From Zeus faber (taxonomy: Eukaryota; Chordata; Actinopteri; Zeiformes; Zeidae): a stretch of DNA of 64,000 nucleotides. Position 1 is the first letter of the stretch. Each line of letters opens with the position of its first letter. The position numbers were made by a program, and so were the translations under genes. The notes below the pieces were generated by a model. It made no database searches. It was not told where the DNA came from and saw nothing but the letters and a program-made list of their open reading frames with translations. Shown one piece after another: positions 22,188 through 33,326 of the stretch. The stretch is taken from contig OY482860.1 in the NCBI GenBank assembly GCA_960531495.1, positions 2,180,622-2,244,621 on the forward strand, read 5' to 3'.

Positions 22188-22559
22188 TAGGTGACGGGGG
22201 AGGTGATGTGTCAAGTGTCAAACCATTCCTGCTTAATGGGGCAATATTTTCATAGCTCTTGTGTAGAGAGAAGAGAAGCTTGAACAATGACGTTTTGAAT
22301 GTAAAAAAAGTTTTATTTCAAGGAAAACAGCTGTAGTACAGTGCTAAAAAACTTAGGAAGTAAAAAAAAGTTGCAGAATACTGTGGCTGTCCCATGATCA
22401 ACATGTCTTTTTCCTGCTCTGTTAAGGCTGCCGTCATTCAAATCAGGATCCAGTTTATTTGAACATGATTCCTGGCCACACCTGCCTTTTTATTTTCGCT
22501 TCTGACCGCATTTGCAGGTAAACTTGAGGATCTTGTCCATTAATACTTGGTCGGAATCT

Positions 22560-22900
22560 GGCATCACATCATCAGCTCCTTGTGTTGTAACAAGAGGTAT
22601 CGTCCGTCTCTTCAAGTTTTTCTTGAAAATGTTCCGTATCGAGATACATCATACAGGTACAAATGCAGTGCTTAAATGTTTTTCTGTAAGTCCCGGATAA
22701 CGTCAACATCAGATTCAGAATCGCTGTAGTCCTCGCATTCACCTTCCTCAAGGAAGATGCCGTTTATTACGAGTTGCTTCCACTCACTTGGATCTATTGC
22801 ACTTGTCAAATTAAGTTCCCCAATATGATTTGAGAGCTTCTGTCGCCCTCTTCTCGTAATCCATAACAACATGGAGATGGTTTTCACGCAGAAGTGAAAC
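22560..22900 (-). repeat. Unidentified coding-like repeat, copy A
   Basis: The minus strand of this segment aligns over about 340 bases with the plus strand at 45923-46285. The shared core is gttgttatggattacgagaag, followed by matching stretches for over 100 bases. Both copies keep an ATG opening MDYEKR. Copy A then shows, after a small frame change, NHIGELNLTSAIDPSEWKQL and an acidic stretch (EGECEDYSDSESDVDV). Further along, near 22505, a cysteine-rich piece (FTCKCGQ) could be its continuation. This suggests a transposon-derived protein of a family not recognised here, both copies being broken. Confidence 0.65.
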
Positions 22901-24914
22901 ATCTACAGCTTCTGGTGTTCCATTTTATCCATTTGGTTAGGGAAGTAACGTGAACTCTTCTTCTTCGGCTTCTCAGGGGTGATGTCAGCTCAACTTTTTT
23001 TTTAACCACCAGAGAAGAAGACTTGGAACACCCAAAACAATTTGAAGAATGAATCCCTGATGTAGTCCTGAAACAAGTAGACTAGAAACGGTTTATAACA
23101 TTATTTTATCAATACGGTTTCACATTCTGACTTAACATCAAACAGAATATGGAAGGATGACCTTGATCTGCATATAAGATCACCGTTTGCGCTGTTTTGC
23201 GAGTTCAGCAATTTGGTGAGTGACTTTTTCTGTCAAATGCTGGTGGATGGAGTAGCCTCGACTTTTTGATATTTTTCTAATGTTTAGAAATCAAACTCAG
23301 TTTTGAAAGTTATTTGAGAGATAGAAAACAATTGAGGAACAAAAATCTGCTATAATCAAATTTTTGACCTCGAAAGGATTTTTCCCAACTGCCAATAAAA
23401 GCTGCCCAAAAAGCAGCCCAATACCCAATACTCTTACAATGAAACTAAAGAATGCTTTCACTCCCAGATAACTGATAGTATGTAAGATAACAGTACTGTT
23501 AATAAAGTGTACAAAATATACAAATATATATATATAGGCTATTTGCTTTATGAGACACAACAATGATTCCCTTAGACTGAAGGTCAATAACATCCACTAC
23601 ATAAAATCATTATAATGCAACATGGTACTCACTTGACAACTAGAAGGGAGCAGCATTTTGAATGAGTTTCTGAGTTTTCTGCGTATTTTTCCCCCTTACC
23701 GGGTGTTAGGATGAGAGGCAGGTGGGCGCCGGCTGGACAGGGAGCCTGCGTGTGTTTGTGTATGTGGGTGTGTCCCATGTCCATGTCTGTATGTCCTGAT
23801 CTGGAGTCAGTTTGGCAGGATTTGGGTATAAATAAATTATTTCATTAAAAACATGCATTTTTTTTATAGATATACAGTATATATATATATATATATATAT
23901 ACATATATAACAGCAACACTGATGTTTAGCCAAAGTAGGCGGCCCTGAAATGCGCAGGGTCAGCATGTGGTGGGACACAAACTGTATATTATGCAGGTAT
24001 TGATGCAGAAGAAACATGGCGGTCCAGTCTGACCATCATTCACTTAGTTCAGAACAAGTACTGGACTTGGTCCCAGTCAATGCCAAGCCCCCCCCCACAC
24101 ACACACACACACACAAAAACAAAATGTACCGTAAATCTGGAATTGTGTTCTATTATTTTGTGGAAAGTTTAAGTGAAGGGTGATGAAATATTTCACGTTT
24201 TTCAAACAGTTTTCCGGTTTTCAAGACGTATGGAGATTTCTGAAATTTTTTTGGAGAAGGAAACATGTGAACATTTTGCCACAAATATTCGAACCCACAG
24301 CTCCCAGTTTTGCAAGCACATGCACATATTACTTCAAAGTGTCTTTCATGCATTTTGTCTTCCAACACAGACAACTAATTATATTATGTTATTATAGAAC
24401 CCAGAATCGCGATTGAGGCGTCGCCCTTGCGGCCACCTCCGCGAGCACCTTGTGTCGATTATGCACATTTTACTATTTTTAGAGATTATAGTTTATTATG
24501 TGTAATTATCTCTTGAAGTTGAACTTCTGTCAGAATGCAAAAATCTAGCTGAGAATGGTTTTAGTTTTTGAAATATGAGCATTTGTTCACAAATGTTAAT
24601 CTCGCCACTCTAGGTCCAAGGACTATTATCGGAGTTCAAAGGTGGGAAAGTGTTCTGGGTTCTGGGCATTCACGCATGAAATGTATTTGTCTGCACGAAT
24701 ACAATATTATTCTGGGGTAAATTAGTTTGGCGTGTCTTTATTCTCATTAGTAGTGAATATACATATGTATGTAGGTAGTCTCTACATCAATTTACCAACT
24801 TAAGGGTTATATTCCCTGTGGGGGAAAAATGGTATGCAAATATATGGACACATGTTTTATTAACAGCGGTAGAATGTTGTAGTCACAGTTTCTGTTAGAA
24901 AAAAAATGTTGCCA
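22901..24914. other. Mostly unassigned intronic DNA
   Basis: Contains an AT dinucleotide run at 23878-23900 and a short CA run at 24098-24114. An 11-base inverted pair of AGAACCCAGAA words near 24397 and 24654 could be the ends of a small MITE, but this is weak. No gene was seen. Confidence 0.4.
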
Positions 24915-25675
24915 CAGCTTCCTTCAACTACAAGTCTCTAAAAGTTAAAATCAAATTGACGAACAACATCCTACAACCACCTCCAATGATTGAACCTCTC
25001 ACTCATATCAGTCATTTAAAAAAAAAACCTTTTCCAGAATATACAAACTTTTATCAAAAACAGATGACACTTTACCTTTACGTACAACGGAATGGGAAAG
25101 AGACCTTGCTGTTCCCACCGATATCAACCTGTGGAAGTTTATTTGCAACAACACCTTTTCTATGACCCGCAACTCCAAAATGCAACTCATCCAATCAAAG
25201 ATTCTGTACAGAGCTCATATCACGGGAAAAAAAAATGTTCAAAATGGGTTTTGTGGATGAAGATATTTGCGCTCACTGTTCCCTTAATACCAGAGATGAC
25301 TACTTTCATGCCTTCTGGCTCTGCCCACCTATCCTAGACCAACTAGACCAACTATTCTGGACCAACATCACCAAGAAGCTATCAACCCTTCTGGGTCGCA
25401 GCATTCCAGCATTCCCGTCTATATGTCTTCTCGGTGACCTCCCCTCAGTCGATCCACCACTTAAACACCACCAACCCATTTTGATTGCCTTAACAATTGC
25501 CAAGAAAACAATGTTACTCAGTTGGAAAAAGAGATAATCTCATCACATCCCAATGGTTACAGTTATTAAAAGAATACATCTCAATGGAAAAACTATTGGC
25601 AATATCCAAAAACAATGTTGATTCATTGAATGAAATATGGGCTACTTTTATCACTGACATAACTCCATCGTACAG
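24915..25675 (+). pseudogene. L1-type LINE, ORF2 C-terminal fragment
   Basis: Plus-strand frames give the C-terminal region of a fish L1 ORF2: QNATHPIKDSVQ, then FKMGFVDEDICAHCSLN, DDYFHAFWLCPPILDQL, LGDLPSVDPPLKHHQPILIA, IAKKTMLLSWKKR and EYISMEKLLAISKNNVDSLN. The CX2C-like zinc knuckle part (ICAHCSLN ... FHAFWLC) is visible. The fragment is 5'-truncated and split by frameshifts. Its 3' end is interrupted at 25676 by another LINE. No APE endonuclease or reverse transcriptase motif is present. Confidence 0.85.
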
Positions 25676-26395
25676 GTCCGACAGTGCTGTATCGGTGTCC
25701 GCTTGCGGTGGGATATAAACGGCTGTGATGATCACCGTGCTAAATTCCCGGGGGAGATAAAATGGACGGCATAGGATGGTCAGCTGTTCCAGGTTCGGCG
25801 AGCAGGAGTGGGAGAGAAACTTGGTGTTGTTGGGGTTACACCAGCGGTTGTTTAACATTAGGCAGATGCCTCCACCTTTGGATTTCCCCGACTCCCCCGT
25901 TCTGTCACCGCGGAACACGAAGAAGGACTCGGCTGGACAGATGGCTTCATCCGGCACCAGTGGGTTCAGCCATGTTTCCGTCAGACAGAGGACACAACAG
26001 TTCCTCGTGTCTCGTTGGAATATAATCCTCGCTCGAAGTTCATCCATTTTGTTCTCCAGGGTCTGGACATTGGCAAGAAGAATGCTTGGCAGAGGTGGAC
26101 GGTAAGGTTGCGTCCTCATTCTGAGCCGAATGCCGCCTCGTTTACCTCGGTGCTTCCTCCGTGGGCCTGCTCGTGGAACAGCGGCTCCATTTGGCCACTC
26201 TGCTTCCACGGATAAAAAATCCCAAAGTTGTTAGTTTAGGGAAATTTTTATATCCATGAGTGCATCGCGGTCGTATGAGGTAACTGCCGATGCTTTTTTT
26301 GCGTACATTATGATAAAAACGGAAAAAAATACTCAAATGTGCAAAAGTCGACCGGGGCGCAGGCGGCCGCAGGGGGCGGCGCCACTATCGCCACA
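25676..26395 (-). pseudogene. Inverted 5' segment of the LINE: leader and APE endonuclease N-terminus
   Basis: The minus-strand frame reads SYDRDALMDIKISL (with a stop), EAEWPNGAAVPRAGPRRKHR, then SILLANVQTLENKMDEL, CVLCLTETWLNPLVPDEAIC, RGDRTGESGKSKGGGICLML and VIITAVYIPPQADTDTALSD. It ends exactly where the plus-strand part begins. These are the first catalytic motifs (the E of TETWL, the Y of VYIPP) of an AP endonuclease, which nicks target DNA for priming. The frame is largely open. Confidence 0.88.
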
Positions 26396-27003
26396 GGACC
26401 TGTACGATGTGTTGTGCGGATTTCAAAACAAACATCCCGACGCTGCTGTGGTGGTGACTGGGTACTTTAACAGGGCCAACCTTAAAAAAGTTCTGCCTAA
26501 TTTCCACCAACACATCACGTGTGCCACCAGGGGAGATAGAACTTTGGACCATTGCTACACACCTTACAAGAACGGATACAAGATCGTCTTGCTCCCTTCT
26601 TTCGGGAAATCTGACCACGCCACGATCTCGCTGGTTCCCGTTTACAGGCCTCTGATCGTGCGAGAACTGGTGGTGACGAGGGAAGTTAAGCGGTGGACGG
26701 ACCAATCGGAGGCTGCGCTTCAGGACGCTCTGACTGACGTAGACTGGGACATGTTTCAATCAAGTTCAAGTGACATCAGCGAGTTTATGGAGGTGGCAGT
26801 GAGCGTTGGAGCTGCGCTAGCAGACAACATCGTTCCCACGGTGAAAGTTCGGATATTTCCAAACCAGGAACTGTGGGTTGATAAATCCATCCGCTGCGCT
26901 CTGAATGCTCGCACGGCCGCTTACAATGACTGTCTTGCAGCCGGAAATATGGACAATTACAAAGCGGCGTCGTACAATCTGCGGAGGGGGGACACAAGAC
27001 GCT
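26396..27003 (+). pseudogene. LINE: APE endonuclease C-terminus and linker
   Basis: The frame continues the endonuclease with DLYDVLCGFQNKHPDAAVVV, then TGYFNRANLKKV (the usual GDFN appears as GYFN, a damaged catalytic motif), TRGDRTLDHCYTPYKNGYK and FGKSDHATISLVPVYR. The SDH catalytic box is present. The linker to the reverse transcriptase follows (WTDQSEAALQDALTDVDWDM). A short deletion and frame change occur near 26985-27003. Confidence 0.88.
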
Positions 27004-28590
27004 TGTGGTAAGGGGCTGCGGACAATAGCAAACTACAAGAGCAGCTCCTCCCCAGCCACGAGTGTGGACGCCTCCCTTGCCAACGAACTGAACTCCTTTT
27101 ATGCGCGGTTCGAGTGTGGCAACAGCACTGCTAGCCCGTCGGCTAATTGGAGTTACACCGCTGGGGATGAGCGCGCACTCTGTGTCCGTGCACGAGGTCA
27201 GGAGGGCTCTGTTGCGGGTGAACACCAGGAAAGCTGCGGGCCCAGATGGCATATCTGGGTGAGTACTGAAGACCTGTGCTAACCAGCTAGCTCCGGTGTT
27301 CACTACAATATTCAACATCTCCCTGGCTGAGTCAGTGGTCCCGTCCTGCTTCAAGAGGTCCACCGTCGTTCCTGTCCCAAAGATTGCCTCTCCTGCCTCC
27401 CTGAATGACTACCGTCCTGTGGCCCTCACCTCGGTGGTCATGAAGTGTTTCGAGAGGCTGATTAAGGATTACATCTGCGCCTCCCTCCCCCGCACCTTGG
27501 ACCCGTTGCAGTTCGCGTACCGGCAGAACAGATCCACGGATGACACGGTCTCTCAGGTACTGCACACCACACTCACGCATCTGGATGGCCAGAAAGGGGC
27601 CCATGTGAGATTGCTGTTCATCGATTACAGTTCAGCTTTCAACACCATAGTCCCCACCAGACTGGCTGTCAAGCTGAAGGAGCTCGGACTGAATGCTCCA
27701 CTGTGTGCCTGGATCCTGGACTTCGTCACAGCCCAGCCCCCAGGTGGTCAGGGTGGGGAAGCACATGTCAAGCTCCCTCACCCTGAATACAGGATCCCCC
27801 CCAGGGTTGAATCCTCAGCACCCTACTGTACTCCCTGTACACACATGACTGTGTGGCCAGGTCCAGCTCCAACACCATCATCAAGTTTGCTGACGACACC
27901 GTGGTCGTGGGCCTGATCACCAACTGCGACGAGAAGGCCTACCGCGAGGAGGTGGCTGACCGGTGACTCTGGTGCCAGGACAACAGCCTCCACCTGAACT
28001 TCAGCAAAACTAAGGAGCTGATTGTGGACTTTAGGCGAGGATCACAATTAAGGACGCACACGCCCTTGTCAATTAATGGGACTTCTGATGACAGGGTGAG
28101 CAGCTTCAAGTACCTGGGAGTCCACATCACAGAGGACTTAACATGGGACTTTACAAACAGACACTCTGGTGAGAAAGGCGAGGCAGCGTCTTTACCACCT
28201 CAGGCAGCTGAGGAAATTCCGGGTCTTGGTGAGGATCCTCAAGTCCTTCTACTCTGGAGCAGTGGAGAGCATCCTGACAGGCAACATCACTGCCTGGTTT
28301 GGGAACTGTACTGCTCAGGACAGGCGGGCCCTGCAGAGGGTGGTGCGTTCAGCTGAACTTACCACTGGAACTACCCTCCCCCCCTTGCAGGAGTTATACA
28401 CCAGGAGGTGTAGTAGCAGAGCCCGTAGGATCATGAAGGATCCTCATCACCCCAACAACGGACTGTTCCAGCTGCTGCGGTCAGACACGCGCCTCTGCAG
28501 TCACACAGCGAGAACAGAGAGACTGAGACGGAGTTTTTTCCTGCAAGCCATAAGAACTGTCAATGCTGACCTCACCAGCGGTCCTCACTG
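27004..28590 (+). pseudogene. LINE: reverse transcriptase and C-terminal region
   Basis: In several frames the segment shows [88 protein letters not shown], and the catalytic [12 protein letters not shown] (near 27880). These are followed by ELIVDFRRGSQLRTHTPLS, VSSFKYLGVHITEDLTW and RKARQRLYHLRQLRKFRVL, ending DLTSGPH. At least four frameshifts or stops are present (for example a TGA near 27964), so it is inactive. Confidence 0.88.
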
Positions 28591-28925
28591 AGCCACACAC
28601 ATAGGCTCCACTACCTTACTGTACTATATGTAGCATACTGTACCGCATACTGTGTCACTGTTCAGGGTTGTTCATTATGCCGTATTGCTGCGCCGTACTG
28701 TTGTATACTGTGCTGTATTATCCCAAACACTACCTCACTTTATTCACACAAGTGACCAACTGCAGTTAGTTGGTCTATTAGAAAGAAATTTTTCCTTGGA
28801 CATATTGTGTGTTACCACCAGGTGCCTTGCATTACATTTCACTGCATCTATGTATGAAAGTATGTATATGTATGTGACGAATAAACCTCTTGAATCCTGA
28901 ATCTTGAATCCTGAATCTTGAATCC
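28591..28925 (+). other. LINE 3' UTR with TTGAATCC-type tail
   Basis: After the stop the sequence has repeated tactgta words and a terminal ATGTGACGAATAAACCTC, then TTGAATCCTGAATC repeated. This is the kind of 3' microsatellite end used by CR1/L2/Rex1 LINEs for priming. Confidence 0.75.
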
Positions 28926-29901
28926 ATTAATACCTAAGTCAGGGCAATGTCATGGTGTTTTGGGGCATGTGGGGGTCCTCCTGCTCTGCCAGGGCTCTGC
29001 GGTTGGGTGGGTGCCCGGGCGGCTCTGGGGACATCTGTGGTGCATAGGCCTTTGGTTGTGTGGGGTCCCGGAGCCCCATGGGGGTGTTAGGGGGGCTGGG
29101 TTGTGGTGCCCGCTCCTTTTCCTGAGTTCTGTGCTCCTATGGAGTACCTGCAGCTCGCGTCCGTATGTTGGTCTGAGGTGTGTTTGCGGGTTTGGGGTTC
29201 CGGTTGGAACCCTGCATCGATCTCGTCGTGTTTCGCCTAACTCTCCCAGTGCCAGAACTCACTCAGCACATACAACACACAAAAGGCCTAGGGCTTGTGG
29301 GATGGGTGCGGTGAAAGCTATTTGGATGGGGATGCGGCGGGTGGCTGCCATCTTGCCTGTCACGCTCCTGCCCCAGCGTGCTTCTTGTCCAACCCAAAAT
29401 TGTAATCCCACTCATATTAGCTTCAAAGACATACACTCGCACACCAATCCTACTCCGAACAACACTCCACTAGACCAAGGTTTGCAGGGCTGGAGGTGTG
29501 CGAGTGATTCAGGTTCGACTTGCCTGAAGGACTTGCACGCCCAACCCCGCAATTTTAACTGCAATTGCCAACAGCACACATTGAGCACTGGGGTCTTCCG
29601 GGGTGGCAGGTTGCCGGTTGGCCGGGGGGTGGCCAGGTGGGCCCCCCCGCTGTCTGGGTTGGAATCCTAGTGGCTTAAGGTGTGCTGTGACCTGGCAGGG
29701 TTGCGGAGAGCTCCGCCTGGCTTCCCGGGCCCCTGGGGGGGCTGCTTGCTGTTGTGGGTGTGAGTTGGGGTGTCGGGAGCGGCTGTCAGCCTTTTGCTCC
29801 TGCTGTGCAGCTTCTCTGCGGTGGGCGCACTGGCTGCCAGGGGTGATAGAGGGCCGGTATATTTTGCGGCGGGGTGCCCCGTGCTGAGCACACTCTGCTA
29901 C
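28926..29901 (+). other. Unassigned GC-rich segment, possibly the 3' UTR of the split L1
   Basis: G- and T-rich on the plus strand, with a 250-codon open frame that lacks any domain and has strong compositional bias. It lies where the downstream part of the L1 fragment (24915-25675) would resume, so it may be that L1's 3' untranslated region. No direct evidence was seen. Confidence 0.3.
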
Positions 29902-30465
29902 TGTCACGAGCAGGGCTAGGAGAGACCCAAACGCATGACACGGGTAGACGGGAGGCAGACGAAGGTTGTTTAGCCCACACGGTGGAGCTGGCCGGGTGGA
30001 CCCGGTCAGGTAGGGATGGAGCAGGGCTGGGCAGGGATGACGATGACCGGGAGGAGGGGTCCAGGATCCGGGTGGAGAGATGGGGAACCGGGCTAGATGG
30101 AGAGGGACAGACAGCCTTGGTCGACGAGCGGAGACAAGCAGGTAAACCGGGCTGGCTGAAGAGGGACGGACAGACTGGGTTGACGAGAGGAGACAAGCAG
30201 GTAAGGGGAAGACGAAACAAAGAGACAAACTAGAGACTTGAAACAAGCACTAGGAGCTCGGAACTTGGAACTAGGAATGAAGCCAGTAGCTGTACAACTC
30301 GGGTAAGCTAGTTTACGGTCCGGCAATGAATGACTGGGAAGCTGGAGACTAAATACTGTGTGGAGTGATGCAGGTAATGGATTCCAGGTGTGTGCAATTG
30401 GCTCAAGGGGGGAGCTGCAGATGGGGCAAGAGCGGCTTCTAGTGGCGCTGGTGGGGCGGGCCTCA
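29902..30465 (-). repeat. Solo LTR of the sushi-type Gypsy family
   Basis: Similar along its length to the LTR at 7172-7738. It begins TGTCACGAGCAGGGCTAGGA, shares GGACCCGGTCAGGTAGGGAT, and carries the same decayed GGAACTT region near 30240-30275. The self-priming motif appears as ACGGTCCGGC (30314-30323), one base different from the other copy. No gag or pol flanks it, so recombination between two LTRs probably removed the body. The expected flanking duplication is not clear. Confidence 0.88.
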
Positions 30466-30474
30466 TCCTTACGT

Positions 30475-30516
30475 CGGCAAGTTACTCATGCAAGTTACTC
30501 CATGAGTAACTTGCCG
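30475..30516. repeat. Perfect 16-bp inverted repeat (hairpin)
   Basis: CGGCAAGTTACTCATG (30475-30490) and its exact complement CATGAGTAACTTGCCG (30501-30516) flank a ten-base loop. It sits nine bases beyond the edge of the solo LTR. Confidence 0.9.
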
Positions 30517-31532
30517 AGCGTGGAAATGACAAGATCTGTAGACTTTTTAAATCAAAATGATCCACCCAACACTAATTCAAATTGTGCTTGGAGGGAATTT
30601 TTTTCACCAGACATTATGACCGGAGAGATTTAAATATTTCGTACAGATTTTCCTGGTCAAAAACCGGCAATTACCAGATAACGGAAATGCTGGTTGTAGT
30701 GCTAGTGAAACTCAGTGTCACAGTATGTGTCATGTCATATGTCTTTTAAATTTTCTGTCAACAGGTGAGCTCACATTGTGTTGTTTTTTCAGCTCATCGT
30801 CAAAAGTGTTGACCCAGCTGTTGGGACTAAGCCACAGCTCGCCATATTCCGGTATCATTAGCTTGCTGCTCGGCGTGGACGGAAGCCTCACTCTGGCTCC
30901 AAAATGGCTGCCATCAGGCTCCCTGTCAGCCCCGGGCTGCGCCAGAGGGGACATTCCCTGACACCTTGGTCCATATCTCCCCGCCGGAGAAATGCTGAAG
31001 TCAGCCAAATTGTCAACCCGCTAAATAAACCGTGGGAATAAAAGGAGGGCTCATTTTATTCTATAGTGCGATACGCTTCACGGTATTTGGTTTTGGATAG
31101 GCAGAGTGAGAAGTGTTAAATTGCTGAGTTGTGAATATGGCGCCCTGCTCTGCAGGGTGATGTCACAGAGTCCTCGCCACACATCTCTGTGCGAAACACA
31201 CGCCGTGTTCTGCCGCTTCGAAAAAAAGGGGGGGGGTTTAGGAGCCACGGGAAGATATGTGTGTTGTTGTGAATGTTTTCTTTCATCGCCTTCGCTGAGC
31301 ATCGCTTGACTTGGGTTCATTGGTTTTGGGAAATCTGCTTTCACCCCTCTGCACCCCCCCGCCCCCCCGAAGCAATTACTTACACAGCAACCAGGACCCA
31401 GCGGTGGAACGTTATAGAGGTAATGGAGTCCTCTAATGAAACATGGACACCCACACAAACACAGCCGAGCTGACGGGTTTGATTGAATGGTGTAGTGACA
31501 GACATGACACCATTGGGGGCCAATGGCATTAC

Positions 31533-31536
<4 letters not shown>
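30517..31536. other. No feature recognised
   Basis: Intronic DNA with short frames lacking domain features. It contains a G run at 31227-31238 region and a C-rich patch near 31350-31370. Confidence 0.4.

Positions 31537-31568
<32 letters not shown>
31537..31568. repeat. (GA)n microsatellite
   Basis: A GA run of about 16 units. Confidence 0.96.
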
Positions 31569-31575
<7 letters not shown>

Positions 31576-31699
31576 GGAGACTATTCAGGTTCCTTTTTTT
31601 GCAGTAAGTCATGTCACAATAGCAGAAGCTTGATTATGAAGGAAATTATAGACAACAAAGCAATAAACAAAAAAAGTAGAGACAACCCACAGGAATATC

Positions 31700-33123
31700 A
31701 CAGGCTAATAATTAAAAAAAACAAAACACATTTGAAAGTGTCCAATTTTCTACTCAGTTTGTAAAACTCAAACTCCACCCTGAGGCGGGCTGAGAGCAGA
31801 CCAATCGTCACCTGGGCCAGATCCACTGACCCCTGACCCCTGACAGAGTTCTTCCTGCTTTTCCAAATGGCCACTTTGGCCACCCCTGAAACAGTGTTCA
31901 CCAGGACATGGCCAGATTTGTTTGACAAAGTGTAAACAGGACCGAAGATAAAGATTTTCAAAGAGAAGCTTTCCCCCAGACCCTGAACCCACCGCTCCAG
32001 TAGCCCGAACAGCCCCCGCAGCCTAGGACACAAAACAAACAGGTACTGCGAGTTTCCCTCTCTGAGCAGAAGATGCATCCCACCCCTGTGCTGGGATCCA
32101 GGGGTGCCAGATATCTGTTTGTAGCTACCGCCCCATGTACAATCCTCCATTGGAGGTCGCCTGTCTGTTTGTTGACGGGGGGGGATGTACAGAGATCGCC
32201 AGCGTCCGTTAGGGGAAGCTCCTGGGCTAAAGAACTGGGTCCACCTTGACACTGGCACCCCTGCCAGAGAGCGTAGGTGTGTCACTTTGACGCACGTGAA
32301 GTAGGCGGCTTCTTGCCCACTGTCTCAAACTCCCCCAGCTTGGGAGTAGCAAAAGTCAGGAGGCTGTCCTGCTACCTCCTCCCACTGCACAGCAGAAGAG
32401 ACCGTTAATGAAGGACACACATACTCACACTCATCGTCCCATTGTTTAGACAGAGTACAGTTCTCCATACAAGCTCTATAGGGCACTGGCAGGGAAGCAC
32501 AGACTAACCATCCACTAACCTGTGCAGCAGTCTGAAGGATCTGATGCTCATTGTCTTCATGAGCTGCTCCACTGATGTCTTCAGCAGATGACCCAACTTG
32601 ACACACCTAGCCCTGAGCAAGCTTGAGCGCAGGTTGGAGGAAGAAAGGAGACCAGAGTCCAGCAGAAGGTTCCCAAACAAGGGCTCCTCAAACAGCCACA
32701 TCCCAGGTGTATTTGTGATGTCACGGTGGATCCTAAAAACCTGCCATGACTGCAGCACTGACTGGTAGGAGTCAGCCTTGTTAAGTCCATCTCCTCGGTT
32801 CGCAGCAGGAACAGCTGCTTGTCATAAGAAAGGCGCCCCGCCCCCTCAGCAGCACCTTTGCTGTGTCCAGTCAGCTCAGTCCAAAACTGTACAGCAGCCT
32901 CTGCGCCATCTGGAGGCGGAATGCCGTGACTCTGGATGTAATGTCAACCAGGCCTTGTCCCCCCTCCTGGACTGGTAGTTACAGGGCTGCTGCTCTGATC
33001 CAGTGCTGACCAGACCAGAAGTTCACGATGGCCTTCTGGATCTCCTCTAGCAGGCCTCTGGGTGGATGCAGAACAGTTAATCTGTGCCATAAGGTTGAGG
33101 CAACCAAGTTACTAGCAACCAGT
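31700..33123 (-). pseudogene. Tx1-type (L1 superfamily) LINE, ORF2 C-terminal part
   Basis: In shifting minus-strand frames: NLVASTLWHRLTVLHPPRGL, VNFWSGQHWIRAAALYLPVQ, GGQGLVDIRSRLAAFRLQMA, RIHRDITNTPGMWLFEEPLF and WTQFFSPGASPNGRWRSLY. Later come CPRLRGLFGLLERWVQGLG, FIFGPVYTLSNKSGHVLVN and AKVAIWKSRKNSVRGQG. This is the C-terminal half of the Tx1 polymerase, including a decayed zinc-finger-like region. It is contiguous with 36778-37255 before the RTE-like insertion. At least five frame disruptions occur. Confidence 0.82.
33111..33123. repeat. Left 13-bp target duplication of the RTE-like LINE
   Basis: ACTAGCAACCAGT here is identical to 36778-36790. Together they bracket the RTE-like LINE. 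Confidence 0.93.
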
Positions 33124-33326
33124 GTGTTCGTCCTTTGCTTACGAAGATGACCAAGTGACTTCACAGTGTCTTGTGGGTGCGAAGATGGCTGATAAGGCCA
33201 ATCCTTGCACGGAATGACCGGTTGCAGTGAGGGCATGTTATTGTTGGGGGAGGGATGGCTGAGAGGGAGGAACTGTCTCTGGTCTTGCGGAGCTGTTGCT
33301 TCTGTTCAGCTTCATGGACGCGTTTC
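33124..33326 (-). pseudogene. RTE-like LINE: C-terminal zinc-finger tail and 3' end
   Basis: Minus-strand reading just downstream of the SINE gives PTITCPHCNRSF, then RARIGLISHLRTHK, a C2H2-type finger (C-X2-C ... H-X3-H), followed by a stop. The remaining ~60 bases form the 3' end up to the duplication at 33123. Confidence 0.75.

Larger units (their letters stand above)
25676..28925 (+). mobile_element. CR1/L2/Rex1-like LINE with inverted 5' part
   Basis: A LINE of the Jockey superfamily with twin-priming architecture. Its 3' portion (26396-28925) is on the plus strand, whereas its 5' portion (25676-26395) is on the minus strand. The two share an identical 14-base stretch in opposite orientation at the break (25676-25689 and 26396-26409). 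Plus-strand content is the endonuclease end, reverse transcriptase with FADD, C-terminal region, and a 3' UTR ending in repeated TTGAATCC/TGAATC words as is usual in this group. It interrupts the 3' end of an L1 fragment, so it is younger than that L1. Confidence 0.88.

Noticed and set aside
24395..24666. Small MITE with AGAACCCAGAA ends
   Set aside because: An 11-base inverted match with no duplication and no second copy; it could be chance.
28918..29670. 250-codon open frame as a novel gene
   Set aside because: GC- and T-biased composition, no domain, overlap with the LINE tail, and position expected for an L1 3' UTR. There is not enough support for a protein.
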